Assembly: GCA_014706295.1 (NCBI GenBank)
Contig: JACSVZ010000002.1
Location: forward strand, 50,370,717 to 50,434,716
From: Lycocorax pyrrhopterus obiensis
Taxonomy: Eukaryota; Chordata; Aves; Passeriformes; Paradisaeidae
Reading direction: 5' to 3'
Length of the DNA: 64,000 nucleotides
Shown here: positions 60,030-64,000 of the stretch, piece after piece
How the letters are laid out: each line of letters opens with the position of its first letter
Position numbering within the stretch: position 1 is the stretch's first letter
Notes under the pieces: generated by a model
What the model was told of the DNA's origin: nothing
The model's input: only the letters and a program-made list of their open reading frames with translations
Database searches by the model: none
Made by a program: the position numbers and the translations under genes

Positions 60030-60265
60030 ACTTGTAGAATACTTTTAGATCTAGAAGTCATCTGATCTAGTCTCCCACTTGGGTTTGGCCAACATTGAAA
60101 TCATGTTTTCCAGACCACTTTTAAAATGTTTTCAAGAGCAGAGATTCTATCACCTCTGCTTAATACATTCCTATGCTGGACCACACTCACTGGGAAGAAT
60201 TTTCTTCCAGTAATGAAATGAAATCCCTTGCTGAGTCTTGTCTGTTGCCTCTTGTATTTTCCTTT
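60030..60265 (-). mobile_element. Decayed CR1 LINE 3' fragment
   Basis: The plus strand follows the order of the reverse complement of avian CR1 3' ends. A degenerate block like AGATCATCTAGTC occurs first (about 60047-60075). A segment comparable to CCTCTNTGGGCAACCTGTTCC comes next (about 60150-60180), then GAAGAATTTTCTTCC and TTGCCTCTTGTATT (about 60245-60260). Many substitutions are present and the 3' terminal 8-bp repeat is missing, so this is an ancient truncated copy. CR1 is the dominant LINE of birds, which supports the host assignment. Confidence 0.75.
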
Positions 60266-63200
60266 TAGCGTAGATTAGAATGTTTCAGTAGAAGAGCTAG
60301 AGCAGTGCTCCAGTTCTGTGATTATCTGGGTTTAGCTCTGATTTGTGTGGGAAAGCAGGCTATTCAGGGAGTTAATTCCATTGTGTAGTGGTTGAAATTC
60401 TCGGAGGGACTTGTCCAATTTTGATAAGGCCCAGAAACAGACAAAATTATGACACATTCCTAAGAGTGTGTTCAGGAGTTTGGGGAGCTTACATGTGGTA
60501 TTCTAAAGAATATTGTTAAGAATAAATAGAACATGCCTTGAAGCCTTTGACTTGTGCTAATACTCGTTGAGTGGCTGTAGTGGGATGTGGAATGTACGAG
60601 GCAGAATGCAATTGAAGGAACCTACACTAGCTTTTCATTTGTCTTACACTGGCAAGTAATCTAGACAAGTTTGCTGCTATTGTTTGCCACTGACTACATC
60701 TTTTCAGAGCAATCTTTAGTTGATCAAGAGATAGCAGGAAACAGCTTCTTGAAAGCTACTCCTGCAGGAGTAGTTAACACATTAACTGCATTGATTGTGC
60801 AAAGTGCTGTAAAGAACAAAAAACTACAGTGTGAATAATATGTTTTACATGGTGTGGAAGATAAATGTTCTAGTTTAAGTCAAGTGGATGATATGCCGTA
60901 ATGGTTTGCTTGCATTGAAGAGGAGAGGTTTTTCTGCTTTCCTTTGACTCTGGTTTCATGGTTCCGCTTCTTCCTTGCCGGTTTGGATATTTATGATGCC
61001 AGTATGCACAGCTTTGGTCCGGTTAGAAAGCTCTGCTTCTTTTGAGTGCAGAAAAGATATGAAATAACTGATCAGCACAATCAAACGTACCGTATTTGCT
61101 GTGTAAAGTCTGTCTGAGATGCTAAAGCAGTGTAGACAGACAAAGAAGAGAGGAAATGAATGCCATTTTAAGATCCCACTTCCTTTCCCGGTTCTAGTTG
61201 AGAAGTACACTAGGATGTATTTGTCATCAGCTTCCAAAAGCAAAGAGGTAAGTGAAGGTGCTGTTTAGTTTTGGGTGAAATGTTCTTCTTATGAGCACAA
61301 TTCTGTTAGGTAATTGCTAATAAGCTAGTAACCATTGATTGCATCAGAAAGGAGAAAGTACGCTGGCCTTGGATTTAACAGCAGTTCCAGTGGAGGCAAA
61401 ATCTTCAGGTTGTTGGTACATAAACAACCCCACAATATTGTAGTGACAGAGTATTGTAAAAGGGGTTCTACTAATTGAAATGTATTTTAGTGTTGCAGAT
61501 AGTAATTGCAAATAAATAGCTGTCACAATAATAGGAGCTTACTTGTAATGAGACTGCTCATAATAAAAGCATGCCTATTTATAGCAGCAGACCTTCTGCT
61601 TTGGGAGCTGCTGTATTACCTGGAAAGCGTATAGCCACCAACAGTCTGTGTTGGTGTTAGGGCCAACACTAAAATGTCTTGGATGTGGTTGTTACCCACA
61701 CTGCAGAACAGGTTTTTAATTCTACTTGCAAGCCAGGGGTTTTCTACTAACTTGAGGAGGAAAAACAGGAAATATTCTGAATTTTCACACACAGTCATTG
61801 CTCTTCAGTTTGGGGGTGGCATTGGTACATCTGAGGCTGTTGGTGGTTCTCCTCCTTCCATCAGATTAGTTAAAGTTAATAGTTTTGTCTTTAATAATAG
61901 CTTGTAAAAGCTTCCATCTCTTGAGCGATCAAGAACATTCTTGCAGAACATGTAATCTTGTCTGAGTTGATCATGAGTGTTTAGTTAACCTACATCATCC
62001 ACAACCTCTGATGCCTGTCAGAGTGAGGAAGGACGGATGAATTGTTTGGAGTTACCTGCTTAGATCAGTTAACAAACTGATCCTTTTCTTTCAGATGCTA
62101 CCAAAGAGAACCCAGTACTGGTTAAGCCTTTGTAGGCAAATACAAGCTGCTGGTCTTTATCTGCCCAAAGAGTGGCACAGCTGGCATGGATGGCTTAGTA
62201 AATGGTTCCTGTTTCTGGTTTTTAAGAACTATTTTTCTTTACTCAGTAAAACTGAGTGTCAGAGTGACTGCATGGTTTGACAAACACTTCTGTTGAAGCC
62301 TGAACTGTTGCTCTCTCCAGTTTTAGTTCTTTACCTCTTGTTTCTGCCCCAGTGTCGCCCCTCTGTCCCTTGTGTGGATTTAAGAATTCATGACTTGAGC
62401 AAACTTGAACAAATCTGTGGCTGCTGAACAAACCAGCATGTGGAGCTGATTTTGTTGAAAAAATGTATTTAAAAACCAAGTATGTTCATTTTCTGGGCTG
62501 TTCAGACAGATTTTTTTTTCTCCTTGACCTAGTTTGATTACAGAATCATAAGCACTTAAGCACTCACAGTAGAGAAGGCTGTGTAGAAGTGGAAATGAAT
62601 GACCACTGATGCAGTGGACAGATGATGTCTTTTCCAGGTCAAACTGACACCAAATAGCATTTGAGGAAGGTAGTTGAACTGATGGTAGCATTTGATGTAA
62701 CTTCTTTCTCAAAATTTAAACTGCCTTTAATGATACAGTAGTTCGGCATATGGAATAACAACGTGATACAAACATATAAGTATTTTTAGATATTTTTTGT
62801 TTAAAAATAGATTGAACTGTACTACAAACTTAAAATACCACATTTCTGTGATATGAAATAAAATCACACTACAGTTTACTCTCATCTATTTCTCTGATTA
62901 TTTCTGTAAAAGATTAAATGTGCTGTATTTTTTTGGTGTGAAATATTAATAATAAACTACATTAATCCTTCTTATGTTGTATTTCAGAGATAGGGATTTT
63001 TGTTAGTTGGTCTAGTTTGGGATCTGAAATACCCAAGTTGACAGTGGCCTTGGGAATATTTTTCTTCCCATGGAAATGCGAATGTGGTATTTTACATAGA
63101 TAAGTTTGAAAGAAAACCATGTTTTGTTTTGCTTTAGAAAATCCAGAAGGCAGAGTGGCAACTATAAAACTTGTAGCCATATCTTTTTGTGTGTTTTCTA

Positions 63201-64000
63201 TAATAGCACAGGTAAAAAGCCCTTTGAGATTCTGTGAGTGTCATTTCCCCCCCCACACCCGCAGCTTGCATAACTTAATGTGGAAAGACTTAGCAGCTCT
63301 GAAATCACAGCAGTGAACAATTTTTCTTACTTAATCCAAAAGAAGAATATTGGGTTTTGACCATTTTTTCACCAAGAATCTCTCTGTGATATTAACAAAA
63401 GTTTGGTATAAATGTAGAAGACAGATCTGGTAGATTAGAGCATTAATTTATAATTAATTTTCAAGTTAGCTTTTTTGAAGTCTGGCAATATGTATGTGTT
63501 TTATTGGTTTGGTTGTTTTTTCCAGGTGCTTGATAGTTGTAGTAAGAGTGCTAGAAACTGCTTACTCTGGAAGGGTTTAGGATAGGTTCATAGACTGTAT
63601 TATCTTGTTTGCATTTAGGATGCACAAAGTAGAATACTAAAAGGAAATTTCTAAGAGTTTCTAAGCAGTAAAGTTTAGTTTAACATATCTGAAAAATAAG
63701 TAGCTGCAGTTGAACAATCATTTTGTTGTATTGTGCTGTGTAAAATCCTGTAACGAAAAGATGATATAAGTTCTTTATGAGGTAGTTTGGTAAAATTAAC
63801 AACTTCAGCTCTAAGCTTAACGCATTGAGTTTGATACCTGAAATGCATTCTTTTTGGGGGTGTTTGGTTTTTTTCTGTTTTCTAGCAAGTATTTTTGCAG
63901 GCTTGTGGAAAAATCTTGTTAATCCCTTCTGTTACTAAAATTCTGCTTTTTTGGTTGAATATGAAAGTTGTCCTAAATTCTGCTGCCCAAGTAAAAATTT
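60266..64000 (+). other. EZH2: EZH2 intron 1, continued to the window end
   Basis: AT-rich sequence with no recognisable exon. Pyrimidine tracts ending in AG at about 62080-62095 and 63120-63135 resemble splice acceptors, but the following bases do not encode EZH2 sequence that I know. They could be cryptic sites or minor alternative exons. Confidence 0.6.

Noticed and set aside
62080..63320. Two acceptor-like pyrimidine tracts followed by open sequence
   Set aside because: The sequences after them do not match the known start of EZH2. Such sites are common by chance in long introns.

Overview
The window looks like nuclear DNA from a bird, possibly a songbird. The evidence is the interspersed elements, which are avian ERVL LTR and pol remnants and a decayed CR1 LINE tail, together with long AT-rich non-coding stretches and one strong CpG island. 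No complete protein-coding sequence is present. Every long open frame I examined lies in a microsatellite, in the CpG island or in unconstrained sequence, and I do not call any of them a gene.

The best supported genes are three small non-coding Y RNAs, all on the minus strand and almost evenly spaced: Y1 (8513-8624), Y3 (16771-16868) and Y4 (25288-25384). Each has the shared Ro60-binding lower stem, a short T-run terminator and an external type-3 RNA polymerase III promoter. That promoter has a TATA box about 25-30 bp upstream, a PSE about 50-67 bp upstream, and an octamer plus SPH/ZNF143 (Staf) distal element about 205-232 bp upstream. In vertebrates this cluster lies between PDIA4 and EZH2.

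As expected from that synteny, the CpG island at about 48.0-50.2 kb contains the EZH2 promoter. A block at 49247-49286 is nearly identical to the human EZH2 5' leader as I remember it. It carries CCAAT boxes and an E2F site, and a consensus splice donor follows at 49402. EZH2 is therefore transcribed rightward. Everything from 49402 to the window end would be its first intron, and the first coding exon is not in the window. PDIA4 would lie to the left but I could not identify it.

Layout: 1-8.5 kb is unannotated intergenic DNA. From 8.5 to 10 kb come Y1, its promoter, a (GGAA)n tract and a probable LTR. From 10 to 16.8 kb is intergenic DNA with a long GGAAT/GGAAA microsatellite. Y3 and its promoter follow, and 0.85 kb further upstream of Y3 is an ERVL solo LTR with a perfect 5-bp target duplication. 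Y4 is at 25.3 kb. A small orphan CpG island with a splice donor sits at 29.5-30.05 kb, and a broken ERVL pol fragment joined to an LTR at 37.5-38.7 kb. A duplicated 355-bp block (47.48 and 48.33 kb) leads into the EZH2 promoter, and EZH2 intron 1 with a decayed CR1 at 60.0-60.3 kb completes the window.

I cannot show an undescribed system. The points most worth checking are the Y RNA cluster and its promoters, the duplicated block that loses CpGs only in the copy outside the island, the orphan CpG island, and the mobile elements inserted close to two of the three Y RNA promoters.
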